Below, one piece after another: positions 7,322 to 16,468 of a DNA stretch of 64,000 nt (the first letter of the stretch is position 1; each line of letters begins with the position of its first letter). This DNA is from Streptomyces spiroverticillatus. GTDB lineage: Bacteria > Actinomycetota > Actinomycetes > Streptomycetales > Streptomycetaceae. A program made the translations under genes and the position numbers. The stretch covers positions 682,001 through 746,000 of the forward strand of contig BMUX01000003.1 in the NCBI GenBank assembly GCA_014650415.1, given 5' to 3'. The notes under the pieces were generated by a model, which saw only the letters and a list, made by a program, of their open reading frames with translations, ran no database searches and was not told the DNA's origin.

Positions 7322-8572
7322 GTGAAGGTCCTCGTCATCGGCGGCGGCGCCCGCGAACACGCCCTGTGCCGCTCTCTGTCCCTCGACCCCGACGTCACCG
7401 CCCTCTACTGCGCCCCCGGCAACGCCGGCATCGCGGAAGTGGCGGAGCTGCGTCCGGTCGATGCCATGGACGGGGCCGCCGTCGCGCGCCTCGCCACCGA
7501 ACTCGGCGCCGGTCTCGTCGTCGTCGGCCCGGAGGCCCCGCTCGTCGCGGGCGTCGCCGACGCCGTCAGGGAGGCCGGGATCCCGGTCTTCGGGCCGTCC
7601 CGGGAGGCGGCCGAACTGGAGGGGTCCAAGGCCTTCGCCAAGGATGTGATGGCGGCCGCCGAGGTGCCCACCGCGCGGAGTTACGTCTGCACCACGGCCG
7701 AGGAGATCGACTCCGCGCTCGCCGCCTTCGGGGCTCCGTATGTGGTGAAGGACGACGGGCTGGCTGCCGGCAAGGGCGTCGTGGTGACGGAGGACGTCGA
7801 GGAGGCGCGGGCGCACGCCCTGGCCTGCGAGCGCGTCGTCATCGAGGAGTTCCTGGACGGGCCCGAGGTGTCGCTGTTCGCGATCACCGACGGCACGACC
7901 GTCCTTCCGCTCCAGCCCGCGCAGGACTTCAAGCGTGCGCTGGACGGGGACCAGGGGCCCAACACCGGCGGCATGGGCGCGTATTCGCCGCTGCCGTGGG
8001 CGGACCCGAAGCTCGTGGACGAGGTCATGGAGTCCGTGCTCCAGCCGACCGTCGACGAGTTGAGGAGGCGCGGGACGCCGTTCTCCGGGCTGCTGTACGC
8101 GGGGCTCGCGATCACCAGTCGTGGGGTGCGGGTCATCGAGTTCAACGCCCGGTTCGGTGATCCTGAGACGCAGGTCGTGCTGGCCCGGCTCCGTACCCCG
8201 CTGGCCGGAGTCCTGCTCGGCGCCGCCAACGGCACGCTCGACGCCCTGCCCCCGCTGGCCTGGCGCGACGACGCCGCCGTCACCGTCGTCATCGCCTCGC
8301 ACAACTACCCCGGCACCCCCCGCACCGGCGACCCCATCGAGGGCCTCGCGGAGATCGCCGCCGAGGACGCCCCGTACGCCTACGTGCTGCACGCCGGGAC
8401 CAAGCAGGACGGCGACGCCGTGCTCAGCGCCGGTGGGCGCGTGCTGTCGGTGACCGCCACCGGGGCCGACCTCGCCGAGGCGCGCACCCGTGCGTACCGC
8501 GCGGTCGAACGGATCCGGCTGGACGGGTCGCAGCACCGTACGGACATCGCGGCGAAGGCCGCCGGGGTCTGA
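7322..8572 (+). CDS. purD: phosphoribosylamine-glycine ligase (GAR synthetase)
   Basis: Second step of de novo purine synthesis: ATP-dependent joining of glycine to phosphoribosylamine in the cytosol. 416 aa, normal for the family. The N-terminal nucleotide-binding fold starts [16 protein letters not shown]. The ATP-grasp part shows [15 protein letters not shown] (about residues 140-154), the signature [12 protein letters not shown] near 213-224, and the metal-binding segment [12 protein letters not shown] near 279-290. GTG start without a Shine-Dalgarno, immediately behind a -10 box. purC lies 4 kb downstream, separated by two unrelated genes. No regulatory RNA for purines is visible. Confidence 0.97.
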   Translation: MKVLVIGGGAREHALCRSLSLDPDVTALYCAPGNAGIAEVAELRPVDAMDGAAVARLATELGAGLVVVGPEAPLVAGVADAVREAGIPVFGPSREAAELEGSKAFAKDVMAAAEVPTARSYVCTTAEEIDSALAAFGAPYVVKDDGLAAGKGVVVTEDVEEARAHALACERVVIEEFLDGPEVSLFAITDGTTVLPLQPAQDFKRALDGDQGPNTGGMGAYSPLPWADPKLVDEVMESVLQPTVDELRRRGTPFSGLLYAGLAITSRGVRVIEFNARFGDPETQVVLARLRTPLAGVLLGAANGTLDALPPLAWRDDAAVTVVIASHNYPGTPRTGDPIEGLAEIAAEDAPYAYVLHAGTKQDGDAVLSAGGRVLSVTATGADLAEARTRAYRAVERIRLDGSQHRTDIAAKAAGV

Positions 8573-8831
8573 CACCGCCCCAGCAGGCACGACACGACAG
8601 CAGCACACCTGAGTCCCGGATTCGCCCGGGAAGCCAGCACCTTTGCCCAAAGCCATTCCATCGGGTGACGGCTCGCCCATCCGGATGACTCGTGCGGAAG
8701 CCCCAACTAGGGTGCCGCGCAAGCGTTCCGGCACTTGGCCCACCGACATTGCGATGTCAGTGGCGGGTGCCACAGTGGGGATGTGAGCAACCCATTGGTG
8801 GGCGAGCAGGGCAGAGGGGGTGAATCCGGTC

Positions 8832-10616
8832 GTGTCCGGTGTGTCTGATTCCGGTGCCAGTTCCACTGGCCCCGGTTCTCGGTCAGGTTCTGGTTCGGGT
8901 GTTCCGGGTTCCTCCGGCGACGGCGGCGACTTCGGTACGGAGCTGGGGGCGCAGGCCGCCCGGTCCCGGGCCGGTGCCGTGCTGCGTGTGCGCGGCCGGG
9001 CGGTGGGGGCGGCCCTGCTGCCCGCCGCCGCGGCCGTCGTGCTGCTGGCCGGCGGGGTCACCGGGCGCCTGACGGGCGCGGGCTGGGACGCGGCCCGCTG
9101 GGCCGTCTCCGGGGTCGCCCTGGTGGTGCTGCTGGTGGGGCTCGTGGTCGCCGCCGTCGTCGCGCGGGCCCGGCCCGCCGTGACGCCCACGGTGGAGCTG
9201 AGCGAGGAGTCCGCGCCCGATCTCTACCGGCTCGTACGGGACCTGGCCGCGCGGCTCGACGTGCCCGCGCCCTCCGCGATAGCCCTCACGCCGGACTGCG
9301 ACAGCTGGCTGGAGGACCGCTCGCACCCCTCGGTGAGCAAGAGCGACGCCGAGTCCATACGCGGCGGGACCGCCCCGGTGCTGGTCATCGGGTCGCCCTT
9401 CCTGTGGTGGATGCGGGTCGCCGAGCTGCGCGCCGTCCTCGCCCCGGTCGTCGCCGGTACGGGACCCTCCGCGCACCCGGACATAGCCGCCGCCCGCCGT
9501 TTCGTACGGGGTCTGGACGCGGCCGTCGCGATCGCCGCCAAGCCCGGCCAGGGCGTCGTGCGCCGCATCGCCCTCCTTCCGCTCGGGCGGATCGCCCGGC
9601 TGCTCCTCGGCGCCTGCCGCGAGCACATCACGCAGCTGGAGCGGGGCGTCGCCGCCGCCGCCTCCGAGCGGGCACAGGCTGTGGACTACGGGCTGCGGAT
9701 CGTCGCCCAGGAGCAGGTCGGCCTCGCCTACGCGGGCTGGGACCGCCTGCTGACCCGGGTCGCGCTGCCCGCCTGGCGGATGGGCCGCTGGCCCTCCCGG
9801 CTGGACGCCGGGGTCGTCTCCGCCCTCACCGAACTCTCCCGCCGCGACCGCCTCGCCGACGGCTTCGCCTCCCGGCTCGGCGAGCGGCCCGCCTGCGACC
9901 TCCTGGAGGAGCCGGGCGCCGTCGACGAGGCCGCCTCGCTGCTGGCGGCCCGGCTGTTCCACGGCGGGCCCGCGACCCCCGGACCCGACTGGTCGCCGGT
10001 CGACTGGCAGGCGTACCCCGAAGAAGTCGTCGACCGGAAGTGGCGCACCGAGGCCGCCCGCCTGCACCGCGTGCTCGACCGCCTCGGCGTCCGCCGCACC
10101 GGCGGCGACCGTACGGGCCCCACGCTGGCCCGCGTCATGGACCACCTCGCCGCCGAGGCCATAGCCCTCACCGGCGCCCCGGGCCCCGACGACGGCCGCA
10201 GCGACCAGGAGCGCACGGACGCCCTCGCCGCCGGGATCACGGCCGAGGCCGCCCGCGAGGAGGCCGCCGCGCCGACCCCGGTGCCGGTGGCGCTGGGGGA
10301 CGGCCAGGAGTTCATGGACGGCGGCGCCTGGGACGGGGACCCGCTGCCCGTCTTCCCCATCCAGCCGCCCCGCACCGGCCGCGACCTGCTCGCCGACCAC
10401 GTCACCGCGATGGTCTGCTGCGCGGCGGTGGACACGGCGGGCGCGGCACCCGGCCTGGACTGGCTGGACGGCCCGTCCCTGCTGGTCGAGGGCGTCCGGC
10501 GGAGCGACCTGGCGGGCCCGGTCCTCAGCCTCGTCGAGGACGGCGACCCCGGCCCGCTGCGCGACTGGCTCGCCGAACTGGGCGTCCGCCCGGAGAAGCC
10601 GGTGCGCCTGGTGTGA
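8832..10616 (+). CDS. membrane protein resembling an M48 peptidase without active site
   Basis: 594 aa. After a Ser/Gly-rich N-terminus, two transmembrane helices (about 60-80 and 90-115) precede a soluble domain. The order of secondary structure recalls M48 (HtpX/Ste24) peptidases: PDLYRLVRDLAARLDVPAPSAIALTPDCDSWLED, then LVIGSPFLWWMRVAELRAVLAPVVAGTG, where M48 enzymes have the gluzincin HExxH helix. Here that helix has neither histidine nor a zinc ligand pair, so proteolysis is unlikely. The GTG at 8832 has AGAGGGGG 11 nt upstream; the in-frame GTG at 8820 abuts that site and is less likely. Conserved between purD and purC in streptomycetes (recalled); function unknown. Confidence 0.75.
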   Translation: MSGVSDSGASSTGPGSRSGSGSGVPGSSGDGGDFGTELGAQAARSRAGAVLRVRGRAVGAALLPAAAAVVLLAGGVTGRLTGAGWDAARWAVSGVALVVLLVGLVVAAVVARARPAVTPTVELSEESAPDLYRLVRDLAARLDVPAPSAIALTPDCDSWLEDRSHPSVSKSDAESIRGGTAPVLVIGSPFLWWMRVAELRAVLAPVVAGTGPSAHPDIAAARRFVRGLDAAVAIAAKPGQGVVRRIALLPLGRIARLLLGACREHITQLERGVAAAASERAQAVDYGLRIVAQEQVGLAYAGWDRLLTRVALPAWRMGRWPSRLDAGVVSALTELSRRDRLADGFASRLGERPACDLLEEPGAVDEAASLLAARLFHGGPATPGPDWSPVDWQAYPEEVVDRKWRTEAARLHRVLDRLGVRRTGGDRTGPTLARVMDHLAAEAIALTGAPGPDDGRSDQERTDALAAGITAEAAREEAAAPTPVPVALGDGQEFMDGGAWDGDPLPVFPIQPPRTGRDLLADHVTAMVCCAAVDTAGAAPGLDWLDGPSLLVEGVRRSDLAGPVLSLVEDGDPGPLRDWLAELGVRPEKPVRLV

Positions 10617-10619
10617 CCC

Positions 10620-10678
10620 CCAAGACCCCAGGACCCCAGGACCCCGGGACCCCAGGCCCCCAGGACCCCCAGGCCCCT
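10620..10678. repeat. short tandem repeat, ACCCCAGG-like units
   Basis: Immediately after the stop codon, six to seven imperfect 8-10-nt units of the type (G)ACCCCAGG run to about 10678. The tract is low-complexity C/G-rich DNA, probably generated by slippage. Confidence 0.6.
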
Positions 10679-10882
10679 CCGCTGCGCACGCCAGCCGCCG
10701 CGCCGCGAAGTCCCACGAACGGAGTACCAAGTTCCGGTTCACGCCAATTCGCGACGAACGGTGACGGAGTGCGTGCTTTATGTGATGTGCTGGGCTCTTG
10801 GAGCTGACAGCTGACGTACCACTGTTGTCACGGACGCCGATGCGGCCCGTGGTGCCGGAGGGAACCCAGGGAGGGGCGTGAC

Positions 10883-12361
10883 GTGGCGCCGGAGCAGAAT
10901 CGCTGGGACTCGGGGGCGCTCGCGCACGCCGTGTCGGATCCCTTCGGGCAGGGCCCCCTGCCCTGGCTGCGCGGCGGCGACCAGTACTTCGACGCCGACG
11001 GCACGGTCGTCCCCTGGTACGCGGACCTGGACCCGGCCACCGGCGCCAAGGTCCCGCCGCCCCGGCGCACCTCGGGCCCCCGCGCCGCCGACGACGTGAA
11101 CTGCCAGATCAAGGGCTTCACGTCCTCCGGCTCCGTCCAGCCCGGCGGTGCCGTTGACTTCCACGTCACGGTCAATCCGCCGCAGGAATTCTCGGTCTAC
11201 GTCTACCGGATCGGCCACTACAGCGGCGCCGGCGCCCAGAAGGTCGACACCAGCCCCCGCCTCTCCGGCATCGTCCAGCCCGCCCCCCTCACTGTCGACC
11301 GCACGGTCTCCTGCCACCACTGGTGGCAGTCCTGGCGGCTCCAGATCCCCTCGTACTGGAGCCTCGGTGCGTACGTCGCCGTGCTGACCAGCGCCGACGG
11401 CCACCGCACCCACGTCCCCTTCACCGTCCGCGACGACCGCCCCGCCGACTTCCTGCTGCTCCTGCCGGACGTCACATGGCAGGCGTACAACCTCTTTCCC
11501 GAGGACGGCCGCACGGGCGCCAGCCTCTACCACGCCTGGGACGAGAACGGCCGGCTGCTGGGCGAGGAGCAGGCCGCCACCACCGTCTCCTTCGACCGCC
11601 CCTACGCGGGCCAGGGCCTTCCGCTGCACGTGGGGCACGCGTACGACTTCATCCGCTGGGCCGAGCGCTACGGCTACGACCTCGCCTACGCCGACGCCCG
11701 CGACCTGCACGCCGGCCGCGTCGACACCTCCCGCTACCGGGGCCTGATCTTCCCCGGCCACGACGAGTACTGGTCGGTGCCCATGCGCCGCGCCGCCGAG
11801 CAGGCCCGCGACGAGGGCACCTCCCTGGTCTTCCTCTCCGCCAACACCATGTACTGGCAGGTCGAGCTGGGCCCCGCCCCCTCCGGCGTCCCCGACCGCC
11901 TGCTGTCCTGCCGCAAGCGCCGGGGCCCCGGAAAGCCCGCCCTGTGGCGCGAGGTCGACAAGCCCGAGCAGCAGCTGATGGGCATCCAGTACGCGGGAAG
12001 AGTCCCCGAGCCGAGCCCCCTGGTCGTGCGCAACGCCGAGCACTGGCTGTGGGAGGGCACCGGCGCGGGCGAGGGCGACGAGATCGAGGGCCTGGTCGCG
12101 GGCGAGGCCGACCGCTACTTCCCGCGCACGGCCCTGCCCGAGCACCGGGGCCGCATCCTGCTCGCCCACTCCCCGTACCGCGACGGCGAGGGCGCCCTGC
12201 GCCACCAGGAGACCTCCCTCTACCGCGCCCCCAGCGGCGCCCTGGTCTTCGCCTCCGGCACCTTCGCCTGGTCCCCGGCCCTCGACCGCCCCGGCCACGT
12301 CGACCCCCGCATCCAGAAGGCCACCGCCAACCTCCTGGACCGCATCGCCAAGGGCACCTGA
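10883..12361 (+). CDS. N,N-dimethylformamidase beta-subunit-like protein
   Basis: 492 aa from GTG at 10883, with GGGAGGG 7 nt upstream. The N-terminal ~50 residues are followed by a beta-sandwich region (VNCQIKGFTSSGSVQPGGAV, EFSVYVYRIGHYSGAGAQ). The main domain carries motifs typical of the large subunit of N,N-dimethylformamidase and its uncharacterised relatives: WQAYNLFPEDGRTGASLYHAW, YRGLIFPGHDEYWSVPMRRAAE and FLSANTMYWQ. In the true enzyme this domain hydrolyses DMF with a small alpha subunit. No alpha subunit is next to it and no signal peptide is seen, so substrate and role are unknown. Stand-alone gene between two GC-rich gaps. Confidence 0.7.
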   Translation: MAPEQNRWDSGALAHAVSDPFGQGPLPWLRGGDQYFDADGTVVPWYADLDPATGAKVPPPRRTSGPRAADDVNCQIKGFTSSGSVQPGGAVDFHVTVNPPQEFSVYVYRIGHYSGAGAQKVDTSPRLSGIVQPAPLTVDRTVSCHHWWQSWRLQIPSYWSLGAYVAVLTSADGHRTHVPFTVRDDRPADFLLLLPDVTWQAYNLFPEDGRTGASLYHAWDENGRLLGEEQAATTVSFDRPYAGQGLPLHVGHAYDFIRWAERYGYDLAYADARDLHAGRVDTSRYRGLIFPGHDEYWSVPMRRAAEQARDEGTSLVFLSANTMYWQVELGPAPSGVPDRLLSCRKRRGPGKPALWREVDKPEQQLMGIQYAGRVPEPSPLVVRNAEHWLWEGTGAGEGDEIEGLVAGEADRYFPRTALPEHRGRILLAHSPYRDGEGALRHQETSLYRAPSGALVFASGTFAWSPALDRPGHVDPRIQKATANLLDRIAKGT

Positions 12362-12500
12362 GCCAGAAGGCACCCGGAGCCCGACCGAGGAACACCCCCC
12401 ACGCACACCCCGTCCGCGCGCCCCGGCCACCCTGACCGGGGACTTCCCCCGCGCATACGGGAGAATCGAGACCGATTGGCCATAACCACGGGGAGGAACC

Positions 12501-13418
12501 GTGTCCGGATTCGTAGTAAAGCCCGAACCCCAACAGGTGCCGGGCCTGGTACACCTGCACACCGGCAAGGTGCGCGACCTGTACCAGAACGAGGCGGGCG
12601 ACCTCGTGATGGTCGCCAGCGACCGCACCAGCGCCTTCGACTGGGTGCTGCCCACCGACATCCCCGACAAGGGCCGCATCCTCACCCAGCTCTCGCTGTG
12701 GTGGTTCGACCAGCTCGCGGACCTCGTCCCCAACCACGTCCTGTCCACGGACGTGCCCGAGGGAGCCCCCGCAGACTGGGCCGGCCGCACGCTGGTCTGC
12801 AAGTCGCTGCGCATGGTCCCCGTCGAGTGCGTCGCCCGCGGCTACCTCACCGGCTCCGGACTGGTCGAGTACAAGGAATCGCGTACGGTCTGCGGCCTCG
12901 CCCTCCCCGAGGGCCTGGAGAACGGCTCGGAGCTGCCCGCGCCGATCTTCACGCCCGCCACCAAGGCCGCCGTCGGCGACCACGACGAGAACGTGAGCTA
13001 CGAGGAGGTCGCCCGCCAGGTCGGCGCCGAGACCGCCGCCCAGCTCCGTCAGGCCACCCTCGCGGTGTACGGCCGGGCCCGCGACATCGCCCGCGACCGG
13101 GGCATCATCCTCGCCGACACCAAGTTCGAGTTCGGTTACGAGCCGGCCGCCTCCGGCGACGGCGAGCAACTGGTCATCGCGGACGAGGTCCTCACCCCGG
13201 ACTCCTCCCGCTTCTGGCCCGCCGACACCTGGCAGCCGGGCCGCGCGCAGAAGTCCTTCGACAAGCAGTTCATCCGCGACTGGCTGTCCTCCGAGGCCTC
13301 CGGCTGGGACCCCAAGTCGGAGAACCCGCCGCCCGCCCTCCCGCAGGAGATCGTGGACGCCTCCCGCGCCAAGTACACCGAGGCGTACGAGCGCCTGACC
13401 GGCCAGAGCTGGTCGTAG
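12501..13418 (+). CDS. purC: phosphoribosylaminoimidazole-succinocarboxamide synthase
   Basis: SAICAR synthetase: condenses CAIR with aspartate using ATP in purine synthesis. 305 aa, the longer form found in actinobacteria and fungi. Recognisable signatures are the N-terminal HTGKVRDLYQ with RTSAFDWVLPTDIPDKGRILTQLSLWWF, MVPVECVARGYLTGSG, and the C-terminal ADEVLTPDSSRFWP and SFDKQFIRDWL. GTG start with GGGGAGGA 7 nt upstream. Followed by two hairpins and a convergent tRNA-Gly gene. Confidence 0.97.
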   Translation: MSGFVVKPEPQQVPGLVHLHTGKVRDLYQNEAGDLVMVASDRTSAFDWVLPTDIPDKGRILTQLSLWWFDQLADLVPNHVLSTDVPEGAPADWAGRTLVCKSLRMVPVECVARGYLTGSGLVEYKESRTVCGLALPEGLENGSELPAPIFTPATKAAVGDHDENVSYEEVARQVGAETAAQLRQATLAVYGRARDIARDRGIILADTKFEFGYEPAASGDGEQLVIADEVLTPDSSRFWPADTWQPGRAQKSFDKQFIRDWLSSEASGWDPKSENPPPALPQEIVDASRAKYTEAYERLTGQSWS

Positions 13419-13427
13419 TACGCCGAA

Positions 13428-13453
13428 GGGGCCCCGGCACAACCCGGGGCCCC
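13428..13453 (+). terminator. GC hairpin after purC
   Basis: GGGGCCCCGG / CCCGGGGCCCC with a short loop, starting 10 nt after the purC stop. No T-tract follows, as is common for Streptomyces terminators. Confidence 0.55.
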
Positions 13454-13478
13454 ACGGCACACAAAGTCACGGCACACG

Positions 13479-13513
13479 AAGAAGGCCCCGGTCGCAATGA
13501 CCGGGGCCTTCTT
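13479..13513. terminator. hairpin terminator between purC and tRNA-Gly
   Basis: 15-bp stem AAGAAGGCCCCGGTC / GACCGGGGCCTTCTT with loop GCAAT. It lies 8 nt past the 3' end of tRNA-Gly on the minus strand and may serve both convergent transcripts. A near copy with the same loop follows the second tRNA-Gly at 17539-17573. Confidence 0.85.
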
Positions 13514-13520
13514 CCTTCTC

Positions 13521-13596
13521 TGGAGCGGACGACCAGGTTCGAACTGGCGACCTCAACCTTGGCAAGGTTGCGCTCTACCAACTGAGCTACGTCCGC
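13521..13596 (-). tRNA. tRNA-Gly(GCC), copy 1
   Basis: Acceptor GCGGACG pairs with CGTCCGC; anticodon loop TTGCCAA gives GCC; T-loop TTCGAAC; CCA is encoded. The mature sequence appears identical to the copy at 17579-17654. It reads GGC/GGU, the dominant glycine codons here. Confidence 0.97.
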
Positions 13597-13619
13597 GTTG
13601 CGCCGTGGCGCGAGGACAA

Positions 13620-14231
13620 CTATACCCAACCTCGCTCCCGTGCGAGACGCACTGCCGCATGACGGTTCTCCGCCCCCAGTTTCGACGCCGCCGACGACAG
13701 GTAGTTCCGTACCGTCCCCTGGCTCAGCGCGGCCCGCTCGGCGATCTCCGCGACCGGCGCCCCGTGCGCCGCCAGCTCCAGCACCTCGGCCTCCCGGGCG
13801 GTCAGCGGCGAGTCCCCGGCGGCGATGGCGTCGGCCGCCAACTCCGGGTCCACATAACGGTTTCCGGCTTGTACGGTACGGATGATCTCGGCCAGCCGCT
13901 GCGCGCTCACGGTCTTCGGCACGAACCCCCGCACCCCCGCCGCGAGCGCCCGCTTCAGGTGCCCCGGCAGCCCGTGACTGGTCACGATCATGGTCTTGCA
14001 GTCGGGCAGTTCGGTGCGCAGCGATGTGGCCACCGCCACACCGTCAAGACCCGGCATCTGGAGATCCAGCACCGCCACGTCCGGCCGGTGCTGGAGCGCC
14101 ATGGCCAGCGCCTCGGGCCCGGTGGCGGCCTCCGCGACCACCTCCAGGTCGTCCTCCAGCGCGAGCAGCGCGGCCAGCGCCCCCCGGATCAGGTGCTCGT
14201 CGTCGGCGAGCAGTACGCGTACGGCGCTCAT
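13620..14231 (-). CDS. NarL/LuxR-type response regulator
   Basis: 203 aa. Receiver domain with acidic pair ADDE at 9-12, phosphoacceptor Asp56 (VLDLQMPG), conserved Thr/Ser and Lys (TSH, FVPKT), then a LuxR-type helix-turn-helix (LTAREAEVLELAAHG ... SQGTVRNYLSSAASKLGA). It should bind DNA as a dimer when phosphorylated by the kinase encoded directly upstream; the ATG overlaps the kinase stop by 4 nt. A likely target is its own operon promoter, where paired TGTCAT/ATGACA half-sites are found at 17477-17504. Confidence 0.93.
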   Translation of the reverse strand: MSAVRVLLADDEHLIRGALAALLALEDDLEVVAEAATGPEALAMALQHRPDVAVLDLQMPGLDGVAVATSLRTELPDCKTMIVTSHGLPGHLKRALAAGVRGFVPKTVSAQRLAEIIRTVQAGNRYVDPELAADAIAAGDSPLTAREAEVLELAAHGAPVAEIAERAALSQGTVRNYLSSAASKLGAENRHAAVRLARERGWV

Positions 14232-15565
14232 GCGGCACCCGCCCGCGTGCCCAGGCGCCCCAGGAACCTCGCCGTGCCCGTGCGGGGAGTGCTTGCTTGC
14301 GGGGTCATGCCCTCGGCTTCCTTGTCCGTACGTGTGTCCGTGTCGTCCGGGGCGGTCAGCGGGACCTCCGCCCGCACCCGGAACAGGCCGTTCTCCTCGG
14401 CCCCGGCGACCAGCGTGCCGCCCACCGCCGCGAGCCGTTCGCGCAGCCCCGCCATGCCCGAGCCGGACGGGCCGACGGCGGCTTCGCCGTTCGCCCCGTC
14501 GTTCTCGACGACCAGCACCGCGCGCACCCCGTCCGAGGTCAGGCGCAGGGTGCAGCTCTTGGGATTGCCGTGCCGCAGGACGTTCGTGGTGGTCTCGCGG
14601 ACCACCCAGCCGAGCGCGGACTGCACCCCGGCGGACAGGTCCGCGGCGAGGCCGTCCTCGACGACGCAGCTGATGCCGGCGGCGGCCAGCACCCCGCGCG
14701 CCCCCTCGATCTCGTTGCGCAGATCGGCCTCGCGGTACCCGCGCACGACCGCCCGCACCTCGCGCTGCGACTCCTGCGCGATCCGCTGCACCTCCGCCAT
14801 CTGCGCGACGGCCTCGGGCCTGCCCCGCTCGGCGAGCTGCACCGCCAGCTCGCTCTTCAGCGCGATGACGGCGAGGTTGCGGCCCATCACGTCGTGCAGG
14901 TCCCGCCCGAACCGCAGCCGCTCCTCGGCGACGGCGAGCCGGGCCTCGGTGTCGCGGGCCCGGTCGAGCTCCCAGACGGTGGAGACGAACCAGAGCGAGG
15001 AGCGGAACGCCGCCAGCCCGTACAGGCCCGCCAGCAGGATCGCGACCACGGTGATCACGGCGACCGGATCGTTCCCGGTGATCACCTGGACGGCCAGCCC
15101 CGAGAGCACCGCCGCCGCGAACGTCGCCAGCGTCAGACGGCCGACCGTCGAGAGGGTGAACGCGCACATCGCCACCGGGGTCAGGCCGAGCATCATGACC
15201 AGCGTCAGGTCCGCGCCGTCCTTGCCCGCCGCGCCGAAGCCGCCGGTGAGCTGGTACGTCACCGCCAGAGCCGTGAACGCCACACCCAGCGCCAACGCCA
15301 CCACGGCCGTCCGCCGGGGCGCGGGGTCCCCGTGCCGGTGGTGGGCCATGCCGCGGCTGACGGCGTGCATCGAGAGCACGTTCAGCGCGAAGGCCACCGC
15401 GAGCAGCCCCTCGCCGACCCAGGGCGGGCCGTCGCCGCGGGCCAGCCCGGCGACGAGGGGGCCGATGACTCCGAGGAACAGGAACCACGGAATCCCGTAC
15501 AGCGTGATCCGCATGTACAGGTCCATCTTGGCGGCCCCGCCGCGCCCCCGCCAGAAGCCCTTCAT
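14228..15565 (-). CDS. DesK-like sensor histidine kinase
   Basis: Membrane sensor kinase of the HisKA_3/HATPase_c class, about 445 aa. Five or more hydrophobic helices (20-190) form the sensor with almost no external loop. The dimerisation helix carries the phosphoacceptor in FGRDLHDVMGRNL (His224 from this start). The ATPase part shows VVRETTTNVLRHG and GSGMAGLRERL. ATG at 15565 is preferred: the purine-rich AGAGAG lies 12-13 nt upstream, whereas the GTG at 15577 abuts it. Coupled to the response regulator by a 4-nt overlap and 84 nt after the ABC permease gene, so one operon with the transporter. The small membrane sensor suggests it detects a membrane or transport state, as in DesK-like and antibiotic-efflux systems. 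Confidence 0.9.
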   Translation of the reverse strand: MKGFWRGRGGAAKMDLYMRITLYGIPWFLFLGVIGPLVAGLARGDGPPWVGEGLLAVAFALNVLSMHAVSRGMAHHRHGDPAPRRTAVVALALGVAFTALAVTYQLTGGFGAAGKDGADLTLVMMLGLTPVAMCAFTLSTVGRLTLATFAAAVLSGLAVQVITGNDPVAVITVVAILLAGLYGLAAFRSSLWFVSTVWELDRARDTEARLAVAEERLRFGRDLHDVMGRNLAVIALKSELAVQLAERGRPEAVAQMAEVQRIAQESQREVRAVVRGYREADLRNEIEGARGVLAAAGISCVVEDGLAADLSAGVQSALGWVVRETTTNVLRHGNPKSCTLRLTSDGVRAVLVVENDGANGEAAVGPSGSGMAGLRERLAAVGGTLVAGAEENGLFRVRAEVPLTAPDDTDTRTDKEAEGMTPQASTPRTGTARFLGRLGTRAGAA

Positions 15566-15649
15566 CCCCGTCACCACTCTCTCGAAAGCCGGCCCGCTCC
15601 CCGGAAAACGGCCCCCGCCCCAGGTCGGGACGGGGGCCGCGGGCCGGTC

Positions 15650-16468
15650 CTACCGTCGCGGCTCCCAGCGGAACCGCTTCTTGACCGTGTACGCCGACAG
15701 TACGATCCAGGCCGCCGCGATGGCCATCGCACCGAGCCCGCCCGACCAGGTCAGACTGCCGGACCAGCCGCCCCGCATCAGCTCCACCACGGGGGACAGC
15801 GGCAGCAGTTCGCAGATCCGGGCGGCGGTGTCGGGCAGTACCTCCAGCGGGAAGATCAGCCCGGAGCCGAACATCGAGACCAGCATGACCGGCGCGACCG
15901 TGAGCTGCGAGCTCTCCACCGACTTGGTGAAGGCCGCCGTCGCCGTGGCGAGCAGCGCGGCCAGTGCGATGCCGAAGACGATGCCCACCACCACGAACAG
16001 CAGGTTGGACGGCATCTTCACGCCGAGCACCAGGGCCCCCGCCACGATCAGCACCAGGCACTGCACGAGAGCGGTCGCCAGCGCGGCCACCGAGGTGCCC
16101 GCCAGGATCTCCAGGTCGCCCGGCTCCCCGGTGCGCAGCCGCTTCAGGACGAGCTCCTCGCGGCGGGCGACGTAGGTGGCGACCAGCGTGGTGTAGATCC
16201 CGAAGATCAGGACGTACGCGACCGAGGTGGGGATCACCATCGTGCCGATGGACAGCCCCATCTTGTCGAGGTCCATGCCCCTGGCGGCCGACCAGGACGA
16301 GAAGGTCAGGACGATCGGCATCACCAGCACCATGACCAGCGAGGACCTGTTCCGGCCCAGGAGGGTCAGCTCGGCCCTGGCCAGCGTCGCCATGCGGCCC
16401 ACCGGTGTGGTGCGCGGACCGGCCGACCCCGTCGCGTGCGTGCCCTGCGTCAGTGTCGTCGTGCTCAT
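15650..16468 (-). CDS. ABC-2 type transporter permease
   Basis: 272 aa with about six transmembrane helices: one near 45-60 (LVMVLVMPIVLTF), then from about 80 onwards, ending near 262. Typical ABC-2 membrane subunit with the cytosolic-proximal YVARREELVLKRLRTGEPG segment and FGSGLIFPLEVLP. The ATG overlaps the stop of the ATPase gene (ATGA), so the two are translationally coupled. Probably exports a lipid-like or drug-like compound; the substrate cannot be read from sequence. Confidence 0.92.
   Translation of the reverse strand: MSTTTLTQGTHATGSAGPRTTPVGRMATLARAELTLLGRNRSSLVMVLVMPIVLTFSSWSAARGMDLDKMGLSIGTMVIPTSVAYVLIFGIYTTLVATYVARREELVLKRLRTGEPGDLEILAGTSVAALATALVQCLVLIVAGALVLGVKMPSNLLFVVVGIVFGIALAALLATATAAFTKSVESSQLTVAPVMLVSMFGSGLIFPLEVLPDTAARICELLPLSPVVELMRGGWSGSLTWSGGLGAMAIAAAWIVLSAYTVKKRFRWEPRR

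Noticed and set aside
10823..10850. TTGTCACGG as another PafBC-type promoter
   Set aside because: No TAnnnT at the required 8-nt spacing and the ribosome binding site of the next gene is 30 nt further.
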